A DNA stretch of 64,000 nucleotides, from the NCBI GenBank assembly GCA_018857735.1, contig JABMCL010003724.1, positions 122,501 to 186,500 on the forward strand, read 5' to 3'. Numbering within the stretch: the stretch's first letter is position 1; the number at the start of each line of letters is the position of its first letter. The notes under the pieces are model-generated. The model did not search any database and was not told the DNA's origin. It worked only from the letters and a program-made list of their open reading frames with translations. The DNA is from Alviniconcha marisindica (taxonomy: Eukaryota > Mollusca > Gastropoda > Provannidae). Shown piece after piece: positions 22,949 to 38,967 of this stretch. The translations under genes and the position numbers were made by a program.

Positions 22949-23122
22949 CATAGTTCAGGAGCTGTGTGAGAGTCGAGGTGGCCGTCCTGGGCTGTCCGTC
23001 CTAACGAGCCTTCTGGTTTCCGTGGACGTAAAGCTATATTGAACCGTGCTTTGGCATTGGTCTCGACTTGTCCCTAATATGTCAACTGACATCTGAGGAC
23101 ATTAAGCAACACTTCATCATCA
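22949..23122 (+). mobile_element. Long retroposon element
   Basis: Third of three, (CATC)n tail. About 37 bp after it (23123-23159) repeat 22501-22539 with a 2-bp indel. A minus-strand short-element tail fragment (TTTACGTCCACAGAGA) follows at 23155-23190. Confidence 0.88.
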
Positions 23123-23189
23123 TCTTCCACTTTTAACGCAGTGTTCTTGTTCAAGTTCAGTTTTGCTTTACGTCCACAGAGATCATCAG

Positions 23190-23310
23190 CATCACCACCA
23201 TCGTCGTCTTGATCATAGTCGTCGTTGTCACTATCACCATCATCATCATCATCATCATGCCACCACCATCATCACCTTCATCATCATCAACATCATCATC
23301 ATGACATCAT
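23190..23310. repeat. (CAT)n-rich tract
   Basis: Imperfect CAT/CAC trinucleotides. Confidence 0.85.
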
Positions 23311-24247
23311 CACAATAGAATATAGTAATTAACATTAGCAATGGGTATTCTAGGCGCTTTATCAGGGATGAGCTCAGAGCGCTGTAGGGCAGGAATCTTT
23401 CGAGCCAGGCCTTCTGCCTGGCGTTGCTTTTGCATCAAACATATTTTATTCATGAGAACATATAAGTAGGATACTTCTAGGAGCGTCCTACAAGTAGACT
23501 TATATAACAGATGCTCAAAATGACAAGATTAAATGATAAATCAGGCAGAAACTAGATACGATAAAATAAGAGATAATGTATAATACGGAAAATGACGGGG
23601 GAAAGATACTACTCTTAATGCGGTACATACAGCCATTCTTGTTTAAATGTCCGGAAGTATTTTAATTCTTCTGTGAGAACATGAAAGAGCATTTTGATAT
23701 TACAGGTTAACGGAGTAAGAATTTGTTTGTTTTGGTGGTCTGTACTTTGCTTTCTTCTGCTTTATTCGTGTCCGTAAAATTATTCTGATGATGATGTTGA
23801 CACGTTGGCGATTATGATGGCGAGAATGATTGTGTCAATAACAATGACTCACCACAACGCCCCAAATAACTCGACTATATTATATACTCCAGATGGGTTT
23901 ATTTTTGACAGCATACGATGACTAATCATTTGCATTGCAGTAGAGTGTTGCTCCTTCCATTGGAAAATATTCATGCAGCAGTGCGATTACTAACTGCTTG
24001 CAAACAGAGGCTTTAGAGTTAGACAAAAACAGTATCTTTTTGGTCCATACTGAAACAATAGGGAGAGGGAGGGAGGGGTGTACCCAAGTGTAAGTTTCTG
24101 TCAAACATGTTTCAAGAACTTTGTTCTTTACTGCACGAGTAGTATACAGGAACAACTAATTCATACGGTCTTTTTGTTCCATCGTCTCAGTTTTGCAAAG
24201 CGTTACATCATAGGACTCCCAGAAATGGTGACAAAAACGAAACAGAA
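23311..24247. other. Unassigned AT-rich interval
   Basis: No gene recognised. 23420-23470 has a TTTTATTCATGAG string of the kind found at minus-strand LINE ends (weak). Confidence 0.35.
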
Positions 24248-24538
<291 letters not shown>

Positions 24539-24560
24539 CGTGTTGATGTTGTTGCTACGT

Positions 24561-24877
24561 AAAAATGTGGATGAAATTACGGCCTAGCTTTCACGAATTC
24601 TGATGACCTTTTGGGGTATGAAGTTGTAACACTACAGTACTCTCAGTACACGTCAAAAATTGAAATAAGATTTCTTGAGCCAGTGTATGAAATGAGGGGG
24701 AAGAGGGTGAACAGGAAGAGGAGGAGGGGGAAGAGAGGTGGACAGGAAGAGGAGGAAAAATGTTGATGAAATTACGGCCTAGCTTTCACAAATTCTGATG
24801 ACCATTTTTGGTATGAAGTTGTAACACTACAGTACACTCAAAAATTGTAATAAGATTTTTGAGCCAATGTATGAAAT
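24561..24877. repeat. Tandem duplication, offset 195 bp
   Basis: 24561-24695 and 24757-24877 share GATGAAATTACGGCCTAGCT and following sequence with small indels, separated by purine-rich DNA. Confidence 0.85.
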
Positions 24878-24979
24878 AACTCGACAGTGTTTCATGTCGC
24901 CAAGGCAATGCAATCTGTCATGCCCATGAGGATCCACTCTTCTGATAGAAACAGAGCTTCTTCTTCTTCTTCTTCTTCT

Positions 24980-25082
24980 TGATGGTTGGTTGAAGTGTTG
25001 CTTTACGTCCACAGAAACCGTAGGTTAACTGGGGACAGGAACCCAGGACGTCCACCTCGACTTTACACAGCTCCTGAGCTCT
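24980..25082 (-). mobile_element. Short retroposon element
   Basis: Minus-strand copy with CTTTACGTCCACAGAAACCG and CAGCTCCTGAGCTC ends. It follows a (TTC)n tract at 24957-24980. Confidence 0.8.
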
Positions 25083-25091
25083 TTTTCTTTC

Positions 25092-25198
25092 TCCACAGAG
25101 ACCATATGATGGTTTATTAGGGACAGAGGGGGGAAGGGGGTAGGAAATGAGGGCTGAAGTCTACCTCCCAGTTCACACAGCTCTGAGCTCTGAGGAAA
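25092..25198 (-). mobile_element. Short retroposon element, degenerate
   Basis: Decayed tandem neighbour retaining CCACAGAGACCATA, TTATTAGGGAC and CACACAGCTCTGAGCTC. Confidence 0.6.
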
Positions 25199-25243
25199 TA
25201 GAGCTCTTTTTCCTCTCCCTATAGTTTATAACGCCTCGTGCCC

Positions 25244-25331
25244 TAACCCCCCCCCCCCCCACCCCTCCCCACCCCCGTCCCTAATAAGCCGTACGGTTTC
25301 TGTGGACGTTAAGCACCATGTTTACTTACTT
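25244..25331 (+). mobile_element. SINE-1 3' end fragment
   Basis: A C-run, then GTCCCTAATAAGCC, hairpin, GGACGTTAAGCACCATG and TTACTTAC; 5' truncated. Confidence 0.8.
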
Positions 25332-25343
25332 CCACCTCTCCCT

Positions 25344-25420
25344 CTCTCTCAAGGATAGGTCCAAATGGACCTAACGCTACTATCCTTGAGTATTAAAGTT
25401 TCGAGTTCGAGCCACCCTCC

Positions 25421-25478
<58 letters not shown>
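25344..25478 (+). repeat. CT-tailed repeat element
   Basis: AAGGATAGGTCCAAATGGACC...AGTTTCGAGTTCGAG then (CT)n (25428-25478). AAGGATAG and CTATCCTT make a longer inverted repeat here. Confidence 0.6.
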
Positions 25479-25480
<2 letters not shown>

Positions 25481-26271
25481 GTTTTTCGTGAAAGATTAGT
25501 TGTTTGTCGGTGGCAAGAATGTTTTCAATCCCTGGGTGTCAGAATCCTCGCAGTGGAGTGACACTCAGTCACACGGACATGTATGACAGGTACATTACGA
25601 CACGTTCAGCAGTTGGCACAACTGAATCAACAAACACGCTGCGTGCATAATTTGATGTAGCCCCACTACAAACCGGCAACGGCTGATCGGTCCCCCAACA
25701 GCTGAAAGTGGCATCCTGATCCCCAGGCCGAGCCACAGGTCCCAGGAGGGAACCCATGGAGCCCTGCCAATTAACTGATGAACCAAGCTAAACGCCTCTG
25801 ATGGCCACTTACGTATTTTGGCGGCTGTTTGGCGGAAAACGCCGGAAGTAACCAGCAACTGAGGGGGTCGGACTCTCGCGGCTTCTGCGGTTTCGCTTCA
25901 TTTGATTTCGAATGCATTAGTGACAATTATGCATTCACCTCGCTTGTCGGCATACAACTTGAAACTGGCTGGCAGCCGCGTTGCTTGTACACACTTGTCG
26001 GTAGTCCATCTTGTGTCAAATTTCGTGGACTGACAAGCATAACCGGTACTCGTGGCATGGTGTTGTGAGCGTAATATCTACTTGTGTTTCTGACTGAGAG
26101 ATAGATTAGTCTCCTCCGGGTCCTAAGTGAATGACGGCAGATTACGCATGCTGTTCGCCGCAGGAAACACGCCCGAAGAGGAAATATTATGAGATCACGC
26201 CGAGGAGACGCAACGAGTGAGTAAGTGGTAAGGAAATGATCTCACTTCTGCAGCTATTAGAATATTAGTAG
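25479..26271. other. Unassigned interval
   Basis: No gene or repeat family recognised. Confidence 0.35.
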
Positions 26272-26363
26272 CGGGGTGAAAGTCGAGGTGGCCGTCCCGG
26301 GCCCCTGTCCCTAATAAGCCAACGGTTTCTGTGGACGTAAAGGAACAACTTCAACAACAACAA
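26272..26363 (+). mobile_element. Short retroposon element, 5' truncated
   Basis: Starts at GTGAAAGTCGAGGTGGCC; hairpin and (AAC)n tail intact. Confidence 0.75.
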
Positions 26364-26384
26364 CTTGGTGTTTTACACTCAGCT

Positions 26385-26575
26385 GTGAGCCGGTGTGGCC
26401 TAGCGGTAAGGCGTTAGGCTGGTAAGCAGAGGGACCTCGGTTCCAATCCGGTTCGGCTCTCCTTTCTCTTCAAAACAGTTTAGTGTTAGGTAGTCTCCCT
26501 CTTCCCCCACCTCCTGGGATCTCGGTCCCCGCCGGTACCTCTTCGGAGACAACTCGGCGTTAAACATAAAATAAT
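26385..26575 (+). mobile_element. Chimeric SINE: SINE-1 head, different 3' tail
   Basis: Head with A- and B-box-like regions (GGTTCCAATCC, one mismatch) and TCCTTTCTCTTCAAAA. The normal body is shortened. Instead of the CGTCC/GGACG hairpin it ends with CGCCG...CGGCGTTAAACAT, a different tail with the same fold, related to 20838-20885. Confidence 0.6.
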
Positions 26576-26659
26576 TATTAGTTTAACTCTCGTAAATCGC
26601 CTGCTGCTTTCTATACTGAGGTGAAATCAGTGATACCTGCAAATGTTTAGTCTTAGCAC

Positions 26660-26798
<139 letters not shown>

Positions 26799-26856
26799 CG
26801 TTTGTTTCTTTCTTTTGTTTCTTTTGTTTCTTTTTTTCATTGTTAATCCACGATTG

Positions 26857-27420
26857 GTTTAAACAAAGTTTATTTGCATTCATGAAAATATGGACAATGA
26901 AAATCATTGTATGAGCATTAAAGAAACTAGGCTTATAAATGTAAATGCCCACAAACATAATTTACTAACTAATTCATTTTGCAACAACGGGTATGTATGT
27001 TTATATTAAACAACATGAAAACAACAACCAAACCTATCAGAAATCAGGAGAGAGAGAATGCTCTTATGCGCTGCCGGTAACTATTTAACTGAGTTAAAAA
27101 TGACAAAATGACCGGACTGAAGTCTTGGACAGCTTTAAATATTAATGAGTTCATATTGTTTGATATGTTTGGATCCCCTTGCAGGAGAGTAGTAATGTTT
27201 AGCAAATTTTCAGGGAGTCTGAATATGGCGTTTTGACTTACGTGTGTAAAACGTGGGCAGTGTAGAATGTAGTGTTCAGATGTTTCTTTTCTTTCTCCAC
27301 AATCACAAGAGCTATTTGTTGTTAAGTGTCTGATTGGATTAGGTTGCATTTCTTGCATGTATATATGGATGGATGTGTGGACGTATTTAATATTATGGTC
27401 ATGTACGAGAAATGAGAATC
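26857..27420 (-). pseudogene. LINE ORF2 C-terminus and 3' UTR
   Basis: A minus-strand frame (27358 to 27044) ends with a Cys-His cluster, CDCGERKETSEHYILHCPRF (C-x-C, then H and C), typical of the C-terminal zinc knuckle after the reverse transcriptase of several non-LTR retrotransposons. Downstream on the same strand an AT-rich 3' UTR ends near AAATAAACTTTGTTTAAACC. The same end recurs at 33057, 58662 and 58776. Only the last roughly 100 residues remain and no catalytic domain is present. The clade is not assigned. Confidence 0.55.
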
Positions 27421-28043
27421 AGTTACAGACAACACTCGGCAATAAAATACAGGTCAATTAACGTGGAAATGAGACAGAAAACAACAACAAACAAAACGCG
27501 ATTTGTTGTATTCTGTACAACAATTTGAAAAAAGAAATAGCTATAGTAAACGTCTAGCAATCACATATTACTTGCCTCATAAGCGCATCTGTCGTTTGTT
27601 TATAGCTTTGCTCAAGGAACAAGTCAGAATTAAAAAAATACTTCCAGTAAAAGAGTAATCGTAGTACATTAATTGCTCGTGGCGGCCTTTGGGCGCATCA
27701 ACTGACGTACTAACGGCGCTGAAAATTCTAAGCGTTATCGCTCATCGCTCAACTCCATCATTCCCCGAGGACATACATCTGCCAAGTTCTCCGCTGACAA
27801 GATAATACTGATGAGATTATCAACCGCATCTGCCTCCTCATTTGCCACGCTACTCGTCACGCTACCGTGACGTATTCATCACGTGACGTAACTCGTGACG
27901 TGTCATTTTATTCTTACGTCATGAAGAGGGTGGCGCGGGACGAGGCAAGGTCCGTTATTACGACACGAACTATGCAGAGAGGATTGGCATCACGCGCAGC
28001 CAGTAAGCTGTCGAAACGTATGAAGAAGAAGCACGCGCGTGAA
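27421..28043. other. Unassigned interval
   Basis: AT-rich then CpG-containing DNA with CGTCAC/GTGACG palindromic patches near 27855-27905. No gene recognised. Confidence 0.35.
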
Positions 28044-28054
28044 AGAAAGGTTGT

Positions 28055-28231
28055 CATAGTTCAGGAGCTGTGTGAGAGTCGAAGTGGCCGTCCTGGGCTG
28101 TCCGTCCTGACGAGCCTTCTGGTTTCCGTGGACGTAAAGCTATATTGAACCATGCTTCAGCATTGGTCTCAGCTTGTCCCTAATATGTCAACCGACATCC
28201 GAGGACATTAAGTAACACAACCTACCTGCCT
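28055..28231 (+). mobile_element. Long retroposon element with 11-bp TSD
   Basis: Complete with two hairpins and a CCTACCTGCC tail. TSD AGAAAGGTTGT at 28044-28054 and 28232-28242. Confidence 0.92.
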
Positions 28232-28295
28232 AGAAAGGTTGTGTTTGATTATGCAGTTTTTGTGTACAGAAACTTGGGTTTATGACAGAGACTTG

Positions 28296-28607
28296 GTGTG
28301 AGCCGGTTTGGCCTAGCGGTAGGCGTTAGGCTAGTAAAGAGAGAGACCTCGGTTCGAATCCGCTTCGGCTCTTCTTTCTCTTCAAAAGTTATGGTCTGTC
28401 TTGTGACTTTGTTCCTCACGATTAATGAAACCTTAAAATGGCTCTCCTCGCTGCCCACCTTAATGCAGAAGTCATTCCGGTGGTGACAGTGCAGCGATAG
28501 GTATATCATCTCCCTCTTCCCCCACCTCCATACCCCCTTCTCCCCCTTCTCCCCGTCCCTAATAAGCCATGGTTTTTGTGGACGTTAAGCTCTATGTTTA
28601 CTTACTT
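28296..28607 (+). mobile_element. SINE-1, full length
   Basis: B-box GGTTCGAATCC exact. 11-bp TSD ACAGAGACTTG at 28285-28295 and 28608-28618. Confidence 0.95.
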
Positions 28608-28618
28608 ACAGAGACTTG

Positions 28619-29070
28619 AACACTGATTGACGAAAGTCAGCTGAGGGATAGGGAAAGGGGTCAGATTGGCTAATAAAATGAAGGCGACTCAGGTCTTTGT
28701 TGTGCTTGTGTTGCGTATTTCGAGCGCTAATTAACTCCCTTGTGTGGGAATAAAATGAAGTAAAAGCAGACTAGAACAGATTGTCGAACTCGATGGTTGC
28801 TTTTGAAGCTACATTTTCACGGTACCTGCGTCCGGGGGCGACGCGCGGCATATATTAGGAATAATAGATCATGCATAACAGGCCCGCAATCATCATCATT
28901 GTTGTAACTTGTAACAAAGTATTGTAATTACTGACATGTATGCTGTTACTATCTGTGTTTATCAAAGTTATACATTTCAACTGTGTTCGAGTTTGTGTCA
29001 TAAACTGTGAAGCTAAGCTAGTAAAAAAACAAACAAGAGCATGAGCGAGAACTTGTTAAATCAGTATTGA
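28619..29070. other. Unassigned interval
   Basis: Contains the dispersed repeat at 28695-28746 (copy of 2886-2944). Otherwise nothing recognised. Confidence 0.4.
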
Positions 29071-29081
29071 GACGAGAGAAG

Positions 29082-29265
29082 TGATGATGATGATGAAGTG
29101 ATGCTTAATGTCCTCAGATGTCAGTTGACATATTAGGGACAAGCTGTGACCAATGCCGAAGCATGGTTCAACTTGATATAGCTTTACGTCCACGGAAACC
29201 AGAAGGCTCGTTAGGACGGACAGCTCAGGACGGCCACCACGACTCTCACACAGCTCCTGAACTAT
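29082..29265 (-). mobile_element. Long retroposon element with 11-bp TSD
   Basis: Minus-strand copy with a (GAT)n tail complement. TSD GACGAGAGAAG at 29071-29081 and 29266-29276. Confidence 0.92.
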
Positions 29266-29363
29266 GACGAGAGAAGGGCAAGGACAGAACTGAAATAACG
29301 AAGCATTAATTTGGGAGCCAGCCAGCTCGCTCACTGGTCGTTTTTCAACACAAAACGTGTCAA

Positions 29364-29366
<3 letters not shown>

Positions 29367-29392
<26 letters not shown>
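29367..29392. repeat. C homopolymer
   Basis: About 26 consecutive C. Confidence 0.9.
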
Positions 29393-29394
<2 letters not shown>

Positions 29395-30021
29395 CAAGAA
29401 ACCTACAATCTTTACAGCTCTTCTCCACTTCTTTCTCCCTTCTTCTTGTTCTACTCACGATTGAGCTGCCAAAAGTAATGAGGAAATTTGAGGACACTCG
29501 ACAAGCAATTTCCTTTCCTGCGGACGTGAAGAGCGTCAACATTATTCTACCTGACCACCTACCCGTTTCTGGTTCTGCAATTGTGGTGCTAGCCATTGAC
29601 AGCTACCCGTCAACGTCCCTGACGATTACGGACGGGCCGGGTCTGGAGTAGGGTGGGGTGGGGTGGGTGGAGTGGGGCGGGGGTGGGACGTAAAGGGATA
29701 ATCATTGCTCGGTGTTGGTGTGCACTGGCCGCTGTACTCGAACTGCTATTGCGGTGTCTGAAAGTTTCACACTTTTTCTTCTTCCTTTTTTCCTGTGTGT
29801 GGCTTATTTTGGCGTCAAAATTGTACTTGCTTTTTTACACGACATAAAATACAAGACAACTTTATTAATCCATCCCAGAAGGTAAATTGTCTATTTTTTA
29901 TATATATATTTTTTTTTTTAAAGTGTTATATAAATGAGACGTTGCACGAGCGACTAATGTTCTCACTATTTCAGTTTTCGAGTTTACAATCCATTCGCAC
30001 AACAGGTCTTCCATTCACTCC
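29393..30021. other. Unassigned interval, possible LINE 3' end
   Basis: About 29845-29885 (CAACTTTATTAATCCATCCC) looks like a minus-strand LINE end by composition only. Confidence 0.3.
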
Positions 30022-30125
30022 AGTTCAGTTCAATGTCGCTTTACGTACACAGAGACCATGTGGGCTATTAGGGAAGAGGAGCCCAGGACGTCCACCACGA
30101 CTTTCACACAGCTCTTGAGCTCTGA
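30022..30125 (-). mobile_element. Short retroposon element
   Basis: Complete minus-strand copy; similar CCATTCACT/CCATCCACT flanks suggest a TSD. Confidence 0.75.
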
Positions 30126-30134
30126 CCATCCACT

Positions 30135-30447
30135 GAAAAGTAAACATGGTGCTTAACATCCACAAAAATCATAAGGCTTATTAGGGACGGGGAGAAGGGG
30201 CATGGAGGTGGGAGAAGAGGGAGATTATATACCTATCGTTGCACTGGAACCACCGGAATGACTCCTGCATTAAGATAGGCAGCGATGAGAGCCATTTTAA
30301 TGTTTCATTAATTGTGAGGGACAAAGTCACAAGACGGTGTCCACAAACCACAACTTTTGAAGGGAAAGGAGAGCTGGAGCGGAATCGAACCGAAGGTCCT
30401 TCTGCTTACCAGCCTAACGCCTTACCGCTAGGCCAAACCGGCTCACT
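30135..30447 (-). mobile_element. SINE-1, full length
   Basis: Inserted just beside the short element. TSD CCATCCACT at 30126-30134 and 30448-30456. Confidence 0.9.
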
Positions 30448-30540
30448 CCATCCACTCCAAAAATGGTTCCATTCTAACAGCGCCACGTCCTCCCTGCACC
30501 CCGTCCCAACTGAATGACTGAGAGTCAGGACTGGGGCTAT

Positions 30541-30854
30541 TGAGTTCAGTTCAGTGTTGCTTTACGTCCACAGAGACCATACGGCTTATTAGGGCCCAGG
30601 ACGGCCGACTCGACTGTGAGCCGGATTGGCCTAACGGTAAGGCGTTAGGCTGGTAAGCGGAGGAACCTCGGTTCGAATCCGCTTCGGCTCTCCTTTCTCT
30701 TCAAAGGTTGTGGTCTGTGGACACTGTCTTATGGCTTTGTCCCTCACAATTATAAAACATTAAAATGGCTCTCATCGCTGCCCACCTTAATGCATAAGTC
30801 ATTCTGGTGGTGACAGTGTAGCGATAGGTATATTATCTCTCTCTCTCTCTTCTC

Positions 30855-30952
<98 letters not shown>

Positions 30953-31080
30953 TCTCTCCCCCCCCCACCTCCATACCCCCTTCTCCCCGTCCCTAATAAA
31001 CCTTATGGTTTCTGTGGACGTTAAGCACCATGTTTACTTACTTACTTACGACTCGACTTTCACACAGCTCCTGAGCTCTG
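30541..31080 (-). mobile_element. Short element interrupted by SINE-1
   Basis: The tail and hairpin half (30541-30615) and the head (31049-31080, TTTCACACAGCTCCTGAGCT) belong to one minus-strand short element split by a plus-strand SINE. Confidence 0.85.
30616..31048 (+). mobile_element. SINE-1 with internal CT expansion
   Basis: Exact B-box GGTTCGAATCC, full body and tail. The normally short CTCCCTCTTCCCCC tract is expanded to about 120 bp of CT/CTC (30835-30957). TSD CGACTCGACT at 30606-30615 and 31049-31058. Confidence 0.95.
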
Positions 31081-31140
31081 AAGTGATTGTTCGATAAACA
31101 CAGCGACTATAAACTAAAATCTAAACGTTCTGCGCAAAAA

Positions 31141-31463
31141 GAGAGCCGGTTTGGCCTAGCGGTAAGCCGGTAGGCTGGTAAGCTGAAGGACCTCGGTTCG
31201 ATACCGCTTCGGCTCTCCTTTCTCTTCAAAAGCTGTGGTCTGTGGACACGGTCTTGTGACTTTGTTCCTCACAATTAATGAAACATTAAAACGGCTCTCA
31301 TCGCTGCCCATCTTAATGCAGGAGTCATTCTGGTGGTGACAGTGTAGCGATAGGTATATACTCTCCCTCTTCCCCCACCTCCATACCCCCTTCCCTCCTT
31401 CTCCCCGTCCCTAATAAGCCTTATGGTTTCTGTGGACGTTAAGCACCATGTTTACTTACTTAC
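31141..31463 (+). mobile_element. SINE-1, full length
   Basis: Complete copy with B-box GGTTCGATACC. 13-bp TSD TTCTGCGCAAAAA at 31128-31140 and 31464-31476. Confidence 0.95.
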
Positions 31464-31476
31464 TTCTGCGCAAAAA

Positions 31477-32562
<1,086 letters not shown>

Positions 32563-33056
32563 CCCCCCCCCCACCCCCCACCCCCATCTCTCTCCCTTTC
32601 CCCCTCTCTCGAGAAGGGAAGGGGTAAATTGACTAACAAGTTTTCCTTTAAACCAGAAAAGCAATCGCCTTTTCATCTTTATTGAAGGGCAAAACCAGCG
32701 AGACGGATGACCCTCGACCCTCGACCTTGACACCCGTCCGGACCGTAGAGAGACCTCCCAGCCACAGCACCGATACCCATCTATGATATACCTTCACCCC
32801 TCCCCGTCCCTCCCTGCCCTTCATACAGCGACGGGAAGACCTGTCAGCCCCAATCCTGACAAGCGATCGACGAGGGCGATAGAGCCAGCGGTGACACAAA
32901 TACAATTTACCCCTCACGCTAACGAGCTCAACGAGACACTTCAGATCCCAATCTCCGATCGTCCTCTGACACCGAAGGCTGAAGAGAATGAAGGACTGGG
33001 GTGAAGAGGACTGTGAATAAGAGAATTGTGTACCATTGTTTGCGAGTGTTCTCTTG
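32563..33056. other. Unassigned interval
   Basis: C-rich start, then unique DNA. Short open frames only. Confidence 0.35.
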
Positions 33057-33475
33057 GTTTAAACAAAATTTTATTCATTCATCGTAATCATAAGCTCAAC
33101 AAATAAGTACAGGAAACACAAAAGCAGTATGCTTATTTGAGTGTTACCTATAGATAAAATGATAATCACACAGACATTTACGATGGCAAGATGGCAAATT
33201 GTTGTCAAAACGTCAGAGGCAACAAAACCAACAAAGACCAAAAATGACAACAAAAACAAACAAACAAGCAAACAAAACAAAAAACAAAACAACAACAACA
33301 AAACGTCAGAGGCAACAAAACCAACAAAGACCAAAATGACAACAACAAAAACAAACAAACAAGCAAACAAAACAAAAAGCAAAACAACAACAACAAAACG
33401 TCAGAGGCAACAAAACCAACAAAGACCAAAATGACAACAAAAAACAAACAAACAAGCAAACAAAACAAAAAGTGT
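33057..33475 (-). repeat. LINE 3' UTR fragment with about 94-bp tandem repeat
   Basis: 33057-33235 matches 58776-58960 closely and, in reverse, 58498-58661. Read on the minus strand it ends AAATTTTGTTTAAACC. From 33209 a unit starting AACGTCAGAGGCAACAAAAC is repeated three times (33209, 33302, 33397). Confidence 0.6.
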
Positions 33476-34141
33476 TCTCTTCAGCCAGGGCGGAATCCGG
33501 AATTCGTTCATCTACAAGAGCCAGCTAGAAGAGCCAGCTACCACAAATGTATGCTTGCATACCCAAGTGTTTTTAGCCGCCTGACTACAGGCCTCGATTT
33601 TACTACAAGTGTATTTAAACTACCATGTGCGTCTTCGACGTTTTTAACTGTAAATACTGTGTGTGCCGATTGTACATATTACAAGTTGGTGCAGCCCGCC
33701 GACATAACCTTACAAGGTTTTTCATCTGCAGCCCAGTTTTTAACTGTAAATAGTGGACGACGATCTTTTTAACCGGACCCCTAGCGTGCTGCCCAGTTCT
33801 ACAAGTGAATGCCCCAGTACAGCCAAGACGACCCAGCACCCTGACCCCAGTATTGATCCGCAGGTGGACACATCTCATCTCTCCCCTCACCCCTCATTCC
33901 CCCTTTGTTCCAGCGACCTCATATCCCGATCCAAATATTGATCCGCAAGTGGACCAAGCTTTCTTCGCTCCCCATCCCCCCCGTCTCCCCCATGATCTAA
34001 CTATGATATATCCAAGTCAAGCTTACTTTATAGATTGTCCCTAATATGCTTTTAGGATCTGAGGACATTAAACAAAAACTCAACAACAACAAAAAGCCAG
34101 CTAGAAGAGCCGGCTAGAAGAGCCAGCTAGAAGAGCCAGCT
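33476..34141. other. Interval with 15-bp tandem units and a lone hairpin tail
   Basis: AGAGCCAGCTAGA units occur at 33512-33541 and in tandem at 34096-34141. 34035-34089 is an isolated TGTCC...GGACATTAAAC hairpin with an (AAC)n tail. Confidence 0.55.
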
Positions 34142-35138
34142 GATACAGAGTCGCGCTACCGATCCCCCAGTGCTAACTGATTCCCCGGTGTATTACGAGG
34201 CAGCTCCGTTTGTCCAGTGACAACCGCATTCTTTATGTTGTGTCCCTTCCGTCGAAACAAAACAAAAATCTGTAATACTATCAACAGTTCACGAATTCGT
34301 TGTTGGCACAGACCGCTTTGGTGTTGTATATTGAGTCGCGACCGAACCGTAACCAAAACGCTATGTCTCTTCTCTGTCTCCACAATGGAAAAGGCGTGCT
34401 TTCCTAGCAAATGATATATATATATATATATTTACTATGAGCCCCTCGCTTGTGAGCCTCACTGGGTTGTTGATATTCTCAGTAAAATTGTTATGGAGCC
34501 TTTTGTATTTTAATTCCTGTTTAAACCGCCAGTGTGGAAAAGCGATCTGAAAAAAGAAAGTTGGCCTTATGAACTTGATCTTACTCTGAAACGAGAGTCT
34601 AACAGAAATATAGTTCTGCCGGAGTTAATGAAGAGCCTCGCTTCTAGGAAGATCTGAAGTGTTGAGGAGCTTGAGGCAAAGACACTGCCTGTGGGCACAA
34701 AGGAAGAGAGAGGCGTGGAAAGAGGAAGCGCTCGACGATTTTGCTTGTGGGAACTATTTCAAAGGCAACGTTGGCCGGGAAACATGAGAGACGGGGTGGA
34801 GCGCATATGGGCTTTCCCGGTCGCATAGATACCATCTTGAACTGAACTGAACTAATGAAGAGGCACGGCATGATTGTCCATCGAGCTATTCAGAGCGGAG
34901 GAAGTTAGGGAATTAATTATACGTACTATTACCGAGCTGAGTTGGCGGCATGCCGGCATAATGTATGTGACAGATTCCAGTCCGATTATAAGTATGTGCC
35001 CTCACCTTCTTTTCCCCCTCGCTCACAAAGAGGGTCACAGCGTGATTGTAGTGAAGTGCTGGAATACTGAGGACTGTAGCGTGATAACTGACCTGTCTTC
35101 ATTTCGCGAGCACACAGTATGCCTTGTGTCAGAAGAAG

Positions 35139-35140
<2 letters not shown>
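34142..35140. other. Unassigned interval
   Basis: AT-rich with a short (TA)n at about 34414. 34320-34370 shares GAGTCGCGACCGAACCGTAA with 44258-44280. No gene recognised. Confidence 0.4.

Positions 35141-35230
<90 letters not shown>
35141..35230. repeat. (GA)n microsatellite
   Basis: Perfect GA repeat. Confidence 0.98.
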
Positions 35231-36818
<1,588 letters not shown>

Positions 36819-36819
36819 C

Positions 36820-36876
<57 letters not shown>

Positions 36877-36906
36877 GTCTCTGTCTCTCTCTGTCTGTCT
36901 GTCTTC

Positions 36907-36998
<92 letters not shown>
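36819..36998. repeat. (CTGT)n then (CT)n
   Basis: Compound microsatellite. Confidence 0.97.
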
Positions 36999-38504
<1,506 letters not shown>

Positions 38505-38732
38505 ATTTGCATCTGTCTTACTTTGCTGTTGTTTGTATGTTGCGAAGTTTTAGACAGCGACAGTTGTTTGTTTTGTTCTTAAGCTGTATTTTAGTTTTCC
38601 GCAATTATTTGTATTCTTGTTTGACGTATTGAGCGTTGCTGTGTTTGTCATCAGGGGCAGATTTGTAAAAAAAAAGTCGACTTGTGCTTAAATCTTATCC
38701 TTGTGTAATAAAGGATTATTCTTTTTTTCCTT

Positions 38733-38874
<142 letters not shown>

Positions 38875-38878
38875 CGCA

Positions 38879-38967
38879 AGTAAGTGAGTAAACATGAAGC
38901 TCAACGTCAACAGAAACCATAAGGCTTATTAGGGACGGGGAGAGGGGGGGGGAAGGGGTATGGAGGT
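38879..38967 (-). mobile_element. SINE-1 3' end fragment
   Basis: Minus-strand tail, hairpin and polypurine tract only; joined to the next SINE copy. Confidence 0.8.

Noticed and set aside
26385..26460. SINE-1 heads as functional tRNA genes
   Set aside because: D and anticodon arms do not pair well and all copies continue into the SINE body.
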